Below, one piece after another: positions 17,486-26,114 of a DNA stretch of 64,000 nt; position 1 is the stretch's first letter, and each line of letters starts with the position of its first letter. The stretch spans positions 1 through 64,000 of the forward strand of contig DATIYM010000004.1 in NCBI GenBank assembly GCA_035517615.1, written 5' to 3'. The notes beneath the pieces are model-generated. The model saw only the letters and a program-made list of their open reading frames with translations, had not been told where the DNA came from and ran no database searches. The position numbers and the translations under genes are program-made. This DNA is from AG25 sp035517615 (GTDB lineage: Bacteria; Gemmatimonadota; Gemmatimonadetes; Gemmatimonadales; GWC2-71-9).

Positions 17486-18254
17486 AGCACTCTTGGGGGT
17501 AGCGGACGGCGACGAGGTAAAGTCCCTGCGGAGGTGCGGGAGGGCTCGCCGCGCTGTTGTCGCTCGCGACGAGCAGCGCCGCGAGATCCGAGAGCGGCCG
17601 GCGATGGCGCGCGATGTCGACCATCGCGCCCACCAGGAAACGCACCATGTGGTGTACGAAGCGGTTCGCCTCGATCGTGAATGTCACTCCCGTCCCGTCG
17701 GCTCGCGGCGCCCATTGGGCGAGCGCAACGCGGCAGCGGCAATCGGGATCCGCGGCACCGGGACGAGCGGCAAGACCGCGGAAATCGTGCTCGCCCAGGA
17801 GCAGCAGGGCGGCGTCCGAGAGCAGCCCGCTATCGAGCGGCCTGCCCAGGGCCCATTCGTATGGCCGCCGGAACGGCGACAGCGCTGCGTCATCGGTTCC
17901 CAGGACATAGCGATACTGCCGCGCCACGGCGCTCTTCCGTGCATGGAATCCGGGCCGCATGGCATGCACGCGTTCCACCCAGATATCTCTCGGCAACAGC
18001 GCGTTCAGCGCGCGCCGGAGACCGGCGCCATCCTCGCTCCAGCGTTCTCCAGGCTGAAACCCAACCCCCTGGCCCAACGCGTGAACCCCGGTGTCGGTCC
18101 GTCCGGCCCCGGTCGCCGGGGTGCGCCGGCCCAGCAGCCGCTCGAGCACAGCTTCGATCTCCGCCTGGACGGTGCGCCCCTCCCGCTGGCGCTGCCAGCC
18201 GACGAACCGTGCCCCGTCGTAATGGGTCACGGCGAGGTAAGGCCGGCTCGTCAC
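17472..18254 (-). CDS. truA: tRNA pseudouridine(38-40) synthase
   Basis: 260 residues. Seen: LAVTHYDGARFVGWQRQ, the catalytic Asp in GRTDTGVHALGQ (near residue 54), ARKSAVARQYRY and IEANRFVHHMVRFLVGAMVDIA. It modifies anticodon-arm uridines. The GTG start has no Shine-Dalgarno, and a -10 hexamer (TATCTT) ends 6 bases before it, so the message is probably leaderless. It is the first gene of the purine/phospholipid supra-operon, so its promoter likely drives eleven genes. Confidence 0.95.
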   Translation of the reverse strand: MTSRPYLAVTHYDGARFVGWQRQREGRTVQAEIEAVLERLLGRRTPATGAGRTDTGVHALGQGVGFQPGERWSEDGAGLRRALNALLPRDIWVERVHAMRPGFHARKSAVARQYRYVLGTDDAALSPFRRPYEWALGRPLDSGLLSDAALLLLGEHDFRGLAARPGAADPDCRCRVALAQWAPRADGTGVTFTIEANRFVHHMVRFLVGAMVDIARHRRPLSDLAALLVASDNSAASPPAPPQGLYLVAVRYPQECYAET

Positions 18255-18260
18255 GGGCGA

Positions 18261-18289
18261 AAGATAGGAAGAAGGGTGCAGCGTCGCAA
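18261..18289 (-). promoter_or_regulatory. promoter of the truA-pur-ppdK operon (leaderless type)
   Basis: On the minus strand: TTGCGA (18289-18284), a 17-base spacer, TATCTT (18266-18261), then 6 bases to the truA GTG. The predicted transcription start coincides with the start codon. No purine riboswitch or long leader fits in this space. Confidence 0.6.
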
Positions 18290-18303
18290 CCTGTTGTCGT
18301 TAT

Positions 18304-18333
18304 TTGACAAAAGCCGCTTCCGTCCGGTATTTT
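18304..18333 (+). promoter_or_regulatory. promoter of trpD
   Basis: A consensus -35 TTGACA (18304-18309), an 18-base spacer, then TATTTT (18328-18333). The trpD ATG at 18349 leaves only about 8-10 bases of 5' leader, so no leader-peptide attenuator is possible. It is back to back with the truA promoter. Confidence 0.65.
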
Positions 18334-18348
18334 TCAGCGCCCGAACCC

Positions 18349-19398
18349 ATGCCTCAGACCTCCTCACCGCTCCACGCAGCGATCGCCACCCTCGCCAAAC
18401 GTCAATCCCTGACGGAAGACGAGACCGCCCTGGTTTTCGGGGTCGTGATGCGCGGGGAAGCGACCCATAGCCAGATCGCCGCCCTGCTCATGGGGCTCCG
18501 TGTCAAAGGCGAGGACCCGGCCGAGGTGGCCGGAGCCGCCCGGGCGATGCGCGAGGCGATGGTCCAGGTAGACACGGGCGACGATGGACTGATCGACACC
18601 TGCGGGACGGGCGGCGGCATAGTCGGGACGTTCAACATCTCGACTGCCGCGGCGCTCGTGGCCGCGGGCGCGGGCGCGCGGGTCGCGAAGCACGGCAACC
18701 GTTCGTTTACCTCGCGTTGCGGGTCGGCGGACGTGCTCGAGGCCCTGGGAGTGGCCGTCACGCTCGACGCGCAGGGCGCGGCGCGCGTGCTGCGCGAAGC
18801 GTGCGTGACGTTTCTGTTCGCGCCCAATTTTCATCCCGCGATGAAGCACGTGGGCCCGGTGCGGAGCGAGCTGCGCATCCCGTCGGTCATGAACATGCTC
18901 GGGCCGCTCGCGAATCCCGCCGGGGCTCGCCGGCAGGTGATCGGCGTGGCGGATCCCGAGCGCGCCGCCCTCATGGCGCAGGCGCTGGCCCGGCTCGGAA
19001 CGGAGCACGCGATGATCGTGCACGCGCGCGTGGGGATGGACGAGATCTCTCCCTACGGCGTCACCGATGTGTGGGAGATCCGGAAGGGTGAAGTCGTCCG
19101 GTGGGAGATCGATGCGGAACGGTTCGATTTTCACGTTACTGACGTGAATGCGCTGCAGGGCGGCGCGCCACAGGAAAACGCGCGCCGTATCGAGCAGCTG
19201 CTCGATGCCAAGAGCGCGGGCAGCGACCCCGCGGGGCGCGCCGCCGTGGCCCTGAATGCCGGGGCGGCGCTGTACGTGGCCGGACTGGCCGACAGCTACG
19301 AGCAGGGCGTCAGACTCGCGGAAGAAATGCTGAGCCGCGGTGCGGGGTGGCAAGCGCTCGAGCGGCTGCGCCGCGCGAGCCCTAGTACTTCCGGATGA
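18349..19398 (+). CDS. trpD: anthranilate phosphoribosyltransferase
   Basis: 349 residues. It transfers phosphoribose from PRPP to anthranilate. Seen: LLMGLRVKGEDPAEVAGAARAMRE, the PRPP loop DTCGTGGG (near residue 83), KHGNRSFTSRCGSADVLEALG, and RSELRIPSVMNMLGPLANPAGA. I start it at the ATG at 18349 because the promoter -35 and -10 boxes occupy the upstream codons. It is separated from trpCBA by lexA on the other strand, and its 3' end overlaps the lexA 3' end by 17 bases. Confidence 0.95.
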   Translation: MPQTSSPLHAAIATLAKRQSLTEDETALVFGVVMRGEATHSQIAALLMGLRVKGEDPAEVAGAARAMREAMVQVDTGDDGLIDTCGTGGGIVGTFNISTAAALVAAGAGARVAKHGNRSFTSRCGSADVLEALGVAVTLDAQGAARVLREACVTFLFAPNFHPAMKHVGPVRSELRIPSVMNMLGPLANPAGARRQVIGVADPERAALMAQALARLGTEHAMIVHARVGMDEISPYGVTDVWEIRKGEVVRWEIDAERFDFHVTDVNALQGGAPQENARRIEQLLDAKSAGSDPAGRAAVALNAGAALYVAGLADSYEQGVRLAEEMLSRGAGWQALERLRRASPSTSG

Positions 19399-19990
19399 CC
19401 CCGACGACGATGCCTTGCACTACGATGTCGCGCTCGTTCACCCGCAGCGGCGCCATGGTCGAGTTGGCCGGCTGAAGGCGGATCCAGCCACCGGGTTCGC
19501 GATAGAATTTCTTGACGGTGGCGCTGGTGCCGTGCACGAGGGCAATGACCATTTGCCCATTGTCGGCCTGGTTCCGCTCCTGAACGATCACGTAGTCGCC
19601 GTCGCAGATCTGCTCGTCGATCATGGACGACCCGCGCACTTTGAGCACGTAGCTGCGGCCGCGGCGCGGCACGAGCTCATCGGGAACCGCGATCGTGTCG
19701 TCGCCCGAAATGGCCTCGATCGGCTCGCCCGCGGCAACGAGCCCGAGCAGCGGCAGCTCCGTGGCGCCGACCTGCCCCTTGGGAGGCACGATTTCAATGG
19801 CGCGGCTTTCATTGTGAGTGCGCTGAATGAAACCTTTGCGCTCGAGGTTGGTGAGGTGCTCGTGCACCGTGGCGAGCGACTGAAATCCGAACTTGGCGGC
19901 GATCTCCTCGAAACTGGGAGCGTAGCCCTTGTCGGTAATGTGCTCGCTGATGAAATCGAAGATTTCGCGTTGACGCCGGGTGAGCGGCAC
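19382..19990 (-). CDS. lexA: LexA SOS repressor
   Basis: 202 residues. A winged helix at the N-terminus (LTRRQREIFDFISEHITDKGYAPSFEEIAAKFGFQSLATVHEHLTNLE) and an S24 autocleavage domain: scissile Ala87-Gly88 in VAAGEP, catalytic Ser122 in GSSM and Lys160 in TVKK. It represses DNA-damage genes and self-cleaves on RecA filaments. The GTG start at 19990 has GGGAG 6 bases upstream. The 57-base gap to the divergent trpC carries repeated CCCGAA words that may be its operator. Confidence 0.95.
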   Translation of the reverse strand: MPLTRRQREIFDFISEHITDKGYAPSFEEIAAKFGFQSLATVHEHLTNLERKGFIQRTHNESRAIEIVPPKGQVGATELPLLGLVAAGEPIEAISGDDTIAVPDELVPRRGRSYVLKVRGSSMIDEQICDGDYVIVQERNQADNGQMVIALVHGTSATVKKFYREPGGWIRLQPANSTMAPLRVNERDIVVQGIVVGVIRKY

Positions 19991-20047
19991 CTGTTCTCCC
20001 GAAAATAAGCCGAAGCGAATCTACCCGAAAATGACCCGAACGCAAGC
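19991..20047. promoter_or_regulatory. lexA/trpC divergent regulatory region with direct repeats
   Basis: CCCGAAAAT occurs at 19998-20006 and again at 20024-20032 (26 bases apart), and CCCGAA at 20035-20040. Read on the lexA strand this gives GTTC-N7-TTTC near the far end, reminiscent of the direct-repeat GTTC-N7-GTTC LexA box of alphaproteobacteria. No CGAAC-N4-GTTCG palindrome is present. A LexA autoregulatory operator is a reasonable inference; effects on trpC are also possible because of the shared space. Confidence 0.4.
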
Positions 20048-20869
20048 ATGAGCCAGCCCACGCTCGAAACGATTCTCGCCACCACGAGGCGACGTATCGC
20101 CCTGCTACGCCCTCGGACGGCGGAGCTCGAGCACCAGGCGGAACGGGCTCCAGCGCCGCGTCCGTTCGCGGCGGCGCTTGGGGGCCGGCGCGAGGTGGGG
20201 GTCATTGCCGAGGTCAAACGCCGCTCGCCGTCGGCCGGCGCGATCGCCCCGGGGCTCGATCCGGTCGAGCACGCCGCGGCCTACGCGCGCGGCGGGGCGG
20301 TGGCGATTTCGGTACTGACGGATGAGCTGCATTTCGGCGGATCGCTCGAAGATCTGACTCGAGTGGCAGCGCAGGTCGCGCTGCCCGTGCTGCGCAAGGA
20401 TTTCATTCTCGACGAGCTGCAGCTGTTCGAAGCCCGCGCCGCGGGCGCGAGCGGGGTGCTGTTGATCGTCAAGGCGCTCAAGCCCACCCACCTGAAGAGC
20501 CTGGCCCGAACCGCGCGCGACCTCGGCCTCGGCGTGCTGGTCGAGGCGCACGCCGACTGGGAGTTAGACGCCGCACTCGCCGCCGAGCCGACGGCGGTGG
20601 GCGTGAACAGCCGCGATCTCGCGACATTCACGATCGATCTCGGCGCCGCGGAGCGGTTGATCGCGCGCGTACCGCCCGGAATCCCAGTGGTCGCGGAAAG
20701 TGGCATCGAGACGCGCGGCGACATCTCCCGGATGGCAGCGGCGGGCGCGGACCTCGTGCTCGTGGGCAGCTCCGTGGCGCGCGCCGCGGATCCGGAAGCC
20801 GCCGTGCGAGCGCTGTGCGGCGTAGCGCGGCTTGGGCGCGCCACGCCGCGCCAGCCCACCAGCGCATGA
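20048..20869 (+). CDS. trpC: indole-3-glycerol phosphate synthase
   Basis: 273 residues, a single-domain IGPS (no TrpF fusion). Seen: VIAEVKRRSPSAGAIAP, VAISVLTDELHFGGSLEDL, PVLRKDFILDELQLFEARAAGA, LVEAH, VGVNSRDLATF and VAESGIETRGDI, the complete beta-alpha barrel motif set including catalytic Lys and Glu residues. The ATG at 20048 lies directly after the lexA divergent region. The stop overlaps the trpB start (ATGA). Confidence 0.96.
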   Translation: MSQPTLETILATTRRRIALLRPRTAELEHQAERAPAPRPFAAALGGRREVGVIAEVKRRSPSAGAIAPGLDPVEHAAAYARGGAVAISVLTDELHFGGSLEDLTRVAAQVALPVLRKDFILDELQLFEARAAGASGVLLIVKALKPTHLKSLARTARDLGLGVLVEAHADWELDAALAAEPTAVGVNSRDLATFTIDLGAAERLIARVPPGIPVVAESGIETRGDISRMAAAGADLVLVGSSVARAADPEAAVRALCGVARLGRATPRQPTSA

Positions 20870-22101
20870 GCATCAAGTCGCCGCTGCCACCTCCCGCCAC
20901 CCGCGCCGAGCGTGCGGCGCTGGGCCGGTTCGGACCGTATGGCGGGCGTTACGTCCCGGAAACGCTCATGGCGGCGCTCGAAGAACTCGAGACCGTGTAC
21001 GAGCAGGCCAAGGGCGATGCGACGTTCTGGGACGAACTCGACGACCTGCTACGCCATTATGTCGGCAGGCCCACGCCGCTGTCGGACGCACCGCGCCTGA
21101 GTGAGGTGGTGGGAGGAGGTGTGCGGGTCGTGCTCAAGCGTGAAGACTTGAATCACACCGGTGCGCACAAGATCAACAACACGCTCGGTCAGGCGCTGCT
21201 CGCGCGCCGCATGGGCAAGCGCCGCATCATCGCCGAGACAGGAGCCGGCCAGCACGGCGTGGCCACGGCCACCGTGTGCGCGAAATTCGGGCTCGAGTGT
21301 GTGGTGTACATGGGCGAGGAAGACATGCGGCGCCAGAAGCTCAACGTGTACCGCATGGAGCTGATGGGCGCGCGCGTGGTCCCCGTGACGTCGGGCACAC
21401 GGACCCTGAAAGACGCGACCAACGAAGCGCTGCGCGACTGGGTCACGAACGTCACCCACACCCACTACATCATTGGCTCGGTGGTCGGTCCCGATCCGTT
21501 CCCCCGGATCGTGCGCGATTTTCAGTCGGTGATCGGCCGCGAGGCCCGCGCCCAGGTGCTCGAGCGCTTCGGACGCTTGCCCAAGACCGTCGTGGCGTGT
21601 GTGGGTGGTGGGTCGAACGCGATGGGGATCTTCGATGCGTTTCTGGACGATGCGGGCGTGGAGCTCGTGGGCGTCGAGGCGGCCGGGGAGGGGCTGGGCA
21701 CGCGGCGCCATGCCGCCTCGCTCGGGCTCGGGCGCCCGGGGGTGTTTCACGGCAGCCTGAGCTACCTGCTCCAGAGCGCCGACGGGCAGGTGCAGGCGGC
21801 CCACAGCGTGTCCGCCGGGCTCGACTACCCGGGCGTCGGGCCGGAACATGCTTTTCTGAAAGACTCGGGTCGCGTATTGTATGTGGCCGTTACCGACCAG
21901 GAAGCCCTGGCGGCGTTCCGCGAGCTGCCGCGGCTCGAAGGGATCCTCCCTGCGCTCGAGAGCGCCCATGCGGTTGCGTGGGTACGGCATGGCGGACGCG
22001 AACACTGGAGTGAAGGCGATGTCGTATTGATCAACTTGAGCGGGCGCGGGGATAAGGACGTCGCGATGGTGGCCGAGCTGACTGGAGCAGCCACCCGGTG
22101 A
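20866..22101 (+). CDS. trpB: tryptophan synthase beta subunit
   Basis: 411 residues. PLP enzyme joining indole and serine. Seen: GRFGPYGGRYVPETLM, the PLP lysine in NHTGAHKINNT (Lys102), AETGAGQHGVATATVCA, CVGGGSNAMGIF and the C-terminal VVLINLSGRGDKD. It belongs to the TrpB1 type that pairs with TrpA. The ATG at 20866 is chosen because it overlaps the trpC stop; trpA follows only after two signalling-type genes. Confidence 0.97.
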   Translation: MSIKSPLPPPATRAERAALGRFGPYGGRYVPETLMAALEELETVYEQAKGDATFWDELDDLLRHYVGRPTPLSDAPRLSEVVGGGVRVVLKREDLNHTGAHKINNTLGQALLARRMGKRRIIAETGAGQHGVATATVCAKFGLECVVYMGEEDMRRQKLNVYRMELMGARVVPVTSGTRTLKDATNEALRDWVTNVTHTHYIIGSVVGPDPFPRIVRDFQSVIGREARAQVLERFGRLPKTVVACVGGGSNAMGIFDAFLDDAGVELVGVEAAGEGLGTRRHAASLGLGRPGVFHGSLSYLLQSADGQVQAAHSVSAGLDYPGVGPEHAFLKDSGRVLYVAVTDQEALAAFRELPRLEGILPALESAHAVAWVRHGGREHWSEGDVVLINLSGRGDKDVAMVAELTGAATR

Positions 22102-23846
22102 CCGGAGTGTCGCCCACGTCGAGCCCAACGCCTCCGGTTGCGGGGGCCGCACCCGGTCCACCGCCCGAGCTCGAGCTGCCGCCGTCCCGAGTCGAGGAGC
22201 TGATGCAGGTTCTCGTCAAAGGACTCCGCGCCACTCAGCTCTATCTCCCCAACAATCCGGTCTACCAGCGATCCGTCGAGAACATCCGCAACGGCTTCCG
22301 TCAGATCTGGCAGTCCACAGACGACCTGCACCTGGACGTCGAAGAGACCGCGTTTCGCTGGGAAAGCCACGTGGTCTATCAGCAGGAGCAGCGCACCGAG
22401 AGCATCGCGTGGACCCTGTATAAGGATGGGGTTCGCTCGCTCACGCTGCGGCCCTCGGTCGAAGAATCGGAGATCGTGCGGTTTCTCGGGGTGCTGCACA
22501 AGGCGAAGAACCTCGCGGCCGAGGCCGCCGACGATTTGCTGACGCTGCTCTGGGCCGAAGATTTCCAGTTCATCTCGTACACATTCCGGGAGCTGGCGTC
22601 CGAGAACGCCGTGCCGATCGAAGCGGGCGAGACGATCCCGTCGCGTACACCGAACGACGTGCGCCAGTCCGTGCAGGAAGACGCACCGCCGCCCAAGCGC
22701 GAAGGGCTCGTGTCGCTCGAGGAGTTCGACACGACGCTGTATTTCCTCGAGGAGAAGGAGATCGAGTATCTCCGCAGGGAAGCCGAGCGGGAATACCAGC
22801 AGGACCTGCGGCGCAACGTGCTGTCGATGCTGTTCGATCTGCTCGAGCTGCAGACCTACGGCACGGTCCGCGCCGAGCTGATCGGCATCGTCGAGAACTT
22901 CATTCCGTACCTGCTCGGCGCCGGGGATTTCCGTTCGGTCGCGTTCATTCTGCAGGAGGTCCGGGTGGTGCTCGAGCGGGCGCGGGAGCTGATCCCCGAG
23001 CACCGCAAGGTCCTCGCGGGACTGCCGGCGCGACTGTCGGAGCCGAGCGCGCTGTCGCAGCTGTTGCAGTCGCTCGATGAGGCCACGGTTCACCCCACCG
23101 AAGAAGAATTGAGCGAGCTGTTCCGCGAGCTGCGCGCGGATGCACTCGGCACCCTCATGTCGTGGATTCCACGGCTCACGAACGAGCGGGTGCGCGAGCT
23201 GGTGCAGAACTCTGCCTCGAAGCTGGCCCAGGAACACGTGGCCGAAGTGCTCTCGGCGCTGGCGAGCAGCGACCCCGCGACGCAGCTCGAAATGGTGCGG
23301 CTCGCGGGGCGGCTCAAGCTCCCGGGGGCGCCGGACGGCATGGGCCCGCTGCTCGAGCACGGCGACCGCACCCTGAAGCTCGCGGTGGTGGATGCCCTGA
23401 CGCAGATCGCGAGCCCGTCGGCGTTGCGGCTGCTCGAGCGCACCATCGAGGACTCGGACCGGGACGTGCGCGTGGCGGGGGTCAAGTTTCTCGCGTCGCG
23501 CGGGCATCGCAACGCGCTGGCGCGCGTCGAGTCCATGGTCACAGGATCGAAGCTCAAGGCCTCGGACCTGACGGAGAAGATGGCGTTCTACGAGGCGTAC
23601 GGGACGCTCGCGGGTGCCAAGGGAATCCCGATTCTCGAGAAAATGCTCGTGAGCCGTGGGTTGCTGGCGCGCAAGGAAGATCCGGAAACGCGCGCGTGCG
23701 CGGCGATGGCGCTCGGGAAGATCCGCACCGCGGAAGCGCGAGCCGTGCTCGAGAAAGCGGTTCAGGACAAGGAAGCCCTGGTGCGGAATGCCGTGAGTCG
23801 CGCCCTGCGCGAGACCGGCGCGACCGGAGGGAGCGCGAATCTGTGA
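22098..23846 (+). CDS. HEAT-repeat protein in the trp operon
   Basis: 582 residues from the GTG overlapping the trpB stop. A Pro-rich N-terminus is followed by a domain at about 33-140 (VEELMQVLVKGLRATQLYLPNNPVYQRSVENI to VRFLGVL) that resembles the N-terminal domain of the next gene product. A charged linker contains FDTTLYFLEEKEIEYLRREAEREY, and the second half is helical repeats of the HEAT type (LEMVRLAGRLKLP, DRTLKLAVVDALTQIASPSALRLLE, DRDVRVAGVKFLASRG, ETRACAAMALGKIRTAEARAVLEKAV). No enzyme motif. Probably a scaffold for a signalling complex; function unknown. Confidence 0.75.
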   Translation: MTGVSPTSSPTPPVAGAAPGPPPELELPPSRVEELMQVLVKGLRATQLYLPNNPVYQRSVENIRNGFRQIWQSTDDLHLDVEETAFRWESHVVYQQEQRTESIAWTLYKDGVRSLTLRPSVEESEIVRFLGVLHKAKNLAAEAADDLLTLLWAEDFQFISYTFRELASENAVPIEAGETIPSRTPNDVRQSVQEDAPPPKREGLVSLEEFDTTLYFLEEKEIEYLRREAEREYQQDLRRNVLSMLFDLLELQTYGTVRAELIGIVENFIPYLLGAGDFRSVAFILQEVRVVLERARELIPEHRKVLAGLPARLSEPSALSQLLQSLDEATVHPTEEELSELFRELRADALGTLMSWIPRLTNERVRELVQNSASKLAQEHVAEVLSALASSDPATQLEMVRLAGRLKLPGAPDGMGPLLEHGDRTLKLAVVDALTQIASPSALRLLERTIEDSDRDVRVAGVKFLASRGHRNALARVESMVTGSKLKASDLTEKMAFYEAYGTLAGAKGIPILEKMLVSRGLLARKEDPETRACAAMALGKIRTAEARAVLEKAVQDKEALVRNAVSRALRETGATGGSANL

Positions 23847-25312
23847 CGGCTCCCGAGCGGCGCAGCACCATCGTCGACACCGTCCAGACCACGGACGGAT
23901 TTCTCCGGCACGCGGGCCGGGACTTCCTGGTCGTGCTGTATACGTCGTTCCGCTCGCTCAAGCTGTATCCGCTGGAAAACGCGCAGGTGCAGAAGGCGCT
24001 CGACGAGCTGGCGGCCACGACCAAGCATTTGCTCGCTGTTGAACGCGAAATCGAGCTGCGCATCCAGGGCGAGTTCATGTTCGTGAACTCGACACGACTG
24101 CGGCTCGACCTCGATAACTACGCCTCGTTCTCGCACATCCTGGGCGTGTTCAGGCAGTGCGGCATCGGCGCCGTGCGCATCGACGAGGGGGTGGACCGCA
24201 AACAGCTGCAACAGTTCGTCTCGCTGCTCTTGTCGTATGCCGCGAAGGAAGCGAATCCCAACAAGATCCAGGAGCTGGGCCAGCGCCTCGGCGACTCGGG
24301 GGTCACGTTCATCAGCGTCGAGCCGCCGCTCGAGACTGACGAAGACGTCGAAGACGAGGAACGGCAGAAGGAGGCCGCCAAGCGCACCTACGCCCGGTCG
24401 GTGGCGGTCACGAAAGAGGTGATCAACAGCATCCGCATGGGGCGTACGGCCAACGTCAAGAAGGTGAAGCGCGCGGTCCAGGCGATCGTCGATCAGGTGT
24501 TGAACAACGAAGCGTCGCTCGTGGGGCTCACCACGCTGCGCGATTACGACGAGTACACGTTCACGCACTCCGTCAACGTCTGCATATTCTCCGTGGCGTT
24601 GGGCCGGAAGCTCGGCTTCTCCAAATTGCAGCTGTTCGACATCGGCATGGCGGCGCTGTTTCACGATGTCGGGAAATCGCGCGTGCCGCTCGAAGTGTTG
24701 AACAAGGACGGCGGGCTTTCCGACGAAGAGTGGCGCATCATGACCGCGCATCCGTGGCTCGGCGTGCTCACGCTGTTCGGGCTCCGGGGCTATGGCGAGA
24801 TCCCCTACCGTGGCATGGTGGTCGCCTACGAGCACCACATGAAGACCGATCTGACGGGCTATCCCAAGTCGATCCGGTCGCGAGCGCTGTCGATCTTCTC
24901 GAAGATCGTGGCGGTGGCCGACGGGTTCGACGCGGCCACGAGCCGCCGCGTGTACCAGACCGTGCCCATTCAGCCGGATCAGGTGTTGAAGGAGATGTGG
25001 GAAAATCCACGGCGCGGGTACGACCCCGTCGTGGTGAAGGCGTTCATCAATCTGATCGGCATCTATCCCGTAGGCACGTGCGTCATTCTCGATACCTACG
25101 AGGTCGCGATCGTGCACTCGGCCAACGCCGACGTGAACCACGTGCATCGCCCGGTCGTGCGCATCGTGACCACGCCGGACGGTGGGTTGCAACACCCCGG
25201 CATCCTGTTCGACCTCGCGGAGGTCGATGCCGCCGGGAATCACCCCCGGACCATCGTGAAAGTGACCGATCCGCAAAAGTACGGAATCAACGTCAGCGAC
25301 TATTTTGTCTGA
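23843..25312 (+). CDS. HD-GYP domain protein (probable c-di-GMP phosphodiesterase)
   Basis: 489 residues from the GTG overlapping the HEAT gene stop. The N-terminal 140 residues share a pattern with the preceding protein (LYTSFRSLKLYPLENAQVQ, then REIELRIQGEFMFVNSTRLR, GIGAVRI, LQQFVSLL). Residues 200-420 are an HD-GYP domain: FTHSVNV, ALFHDVGKSRVP (His274-Asp275), EHHMKTDLTGYP (Gly-Tyr-Pro 339-341) and VADGFDAATSRRVY. All the metal-binding positions expected of the HD-GYP fold seem present. It may degrade c-di-GMP. The stop is overlapped by the trpA TTG start. Confidence 0.85.
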   Translation: MTAPERRSTIVDTVQTTDGFLRHAGRDFLVVLYTSFRSLKLYPLENAQVQKALDELAATTKHLLAVEREIELRIQGEFMFVNSTRLRLDLDNYASFSHILGVFRQCGIGAVRIDEGVDRKQLQQFVSLLLSYAAKEANPNKIQELGQRLGDSGVTFISVEPPLETDEDVEDEERQKEAAKRTYARSVAVTKEVINSIRMGRTANVKKVKRAVQAIVDQVLNNEASLVGLTTLRDYDEYTFTHSVNVCIFSVALGRKLGFSKLQLFDIGMAALFHDVGKSRVPLEVLNKDGGLSDEEWRIMTAHPWLGVLTLFGLRGYGEIPYRGMVVAYEHHMKTDLTGYPKSIRSRALSIFSKIVAVADGFDAATSRRVYQTVPIQPDQVLKEMWENPRRGYDPVVVKAFINLIGIYPVGTCVILDTYEVAIVHSANADVNHVHRPVVRIVTTPDGGLQHPGILFDLAEVDAAGNHPRTIVKVTDPQKYGINVSDYFV

Positions 25313-26114
25313 CCACCCGATCGCCGCCCGCTGGCGGGTGGTCCGGCGCGAGCACCGCTCGGCGCTGATTCCGTACATCACCGCCGGGTTTCCCGATCCG
25401 GGGGCGAGCGTGGACGCGCTGCGCATGCTCGAGACGGCGGGCGCCGACATCGTCGAGGTCGGCGTGCCGTTTTCCGACCCGCTCGCCGATGGCGTGACCA
25501 TTCAGCGATCCACCCAGGCTGCCCTCGATCAGGGCGTCACCGTGCCGCGCGTGCTCGAGCAGATCGAGCGCGCGGCGCTCGCGATTCCCGTGGTCATCAT
25601 GACGTACCTGAATCCGGTGATCGCCTACGGCGTGGAACGATTTCTCGAGGATGCGAGCGCGGCGGGCGCGTCGGGGCTGCTGTTGACCGATTTTCCCGCG
25701 GGCGCCGATACCGAGCTGGAAGCGCGCGTGGCGGCGAGCCCGCTGGCCTTGATCCGGCTGGTCGCGCCCACGACGCGGCCCGAACGCCTGACGCGCGCGA
25801 TGCAGGGCGCGAGCGGATTCGTGTACCTCATCTCGCGGCTCGGCGTGACCGGAGCGCGCGAGGAAGTCCCGGCCGATCTCGAGACGCACGTGCAGCGGAT
25901 TCGCGCGGTCACGGATCTGCCGGTCGCCGTCGGGTTCGGCATCGGCACGCCGGCTCAGGCGCGGCGAACGGCCGCCGTGGCCGATGGCGTAGTGGTGGGC
26001 AGCGCGCTGATCGACGCGCTCGATAACGGGGGCGTCGCGGCGGGCGCACGCTTGATCACCGACCTCGCCCGCGCGGTGCGCGAGTCGGGCAACCCCGTGG
26101 GATCGGCGTCATGA
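25305..26114 (+). CDS. trpA: tryptophan synthase alpha subunit
   Basis: 269 residues. It cleaves indole-3-glycerol phosphate to indole for TrpB. Seen: LIPYITAGFPDPG, the catalytic Glu and Asp in VEVGVPFSDPLADGVTIQ, MTYLNPVIAYGVERF, GLLLTDFPAGAD, YLISRLGVTGAR and VAVGFGIGTPAQA. The TTG start at 25305 overlaps the previous stop by 8 bases; no ATG or GTG gives a full N-terminus. The stop overlaps the next gene (ATGA). Confidence 0.94.
   Translation: MSDHPIAARWRVVRREHRSALIPYITAGFPDPGASVDALRMLETAGADIVEVGVPFSDPLADGVTIQRSTQAALDQGVTVPRVLEQIERAALAIPVVIMTYLNPVIAYGVERFLEDASAAGASGLLLTDFPAGADTELEARVAASPLALIRLVAPTTRPERLTRAMQGASGFVYLISRLGVTGAREEVPADLETHVQRIRAVTDLPVAVGFGIGTPAQARRTAAVADGVVVGSALIDALDNGGVAAGARLITDLARAVRESGNPVGSAS

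Noticed and set aside
18349..20047. Tryptophan attenuator or riboswitch before trpD or trpC
   Set aside because: The leader before trpD is under about 10 bases and the trpC gap is fully occupied by the lexA divergent region; no Trp-rich leader frame exists.
21825..23507. 560-codon minus-strand frame opposite trpB and the HEAT gene
   Set aside because: Arg/His-rich shadow without motifs.
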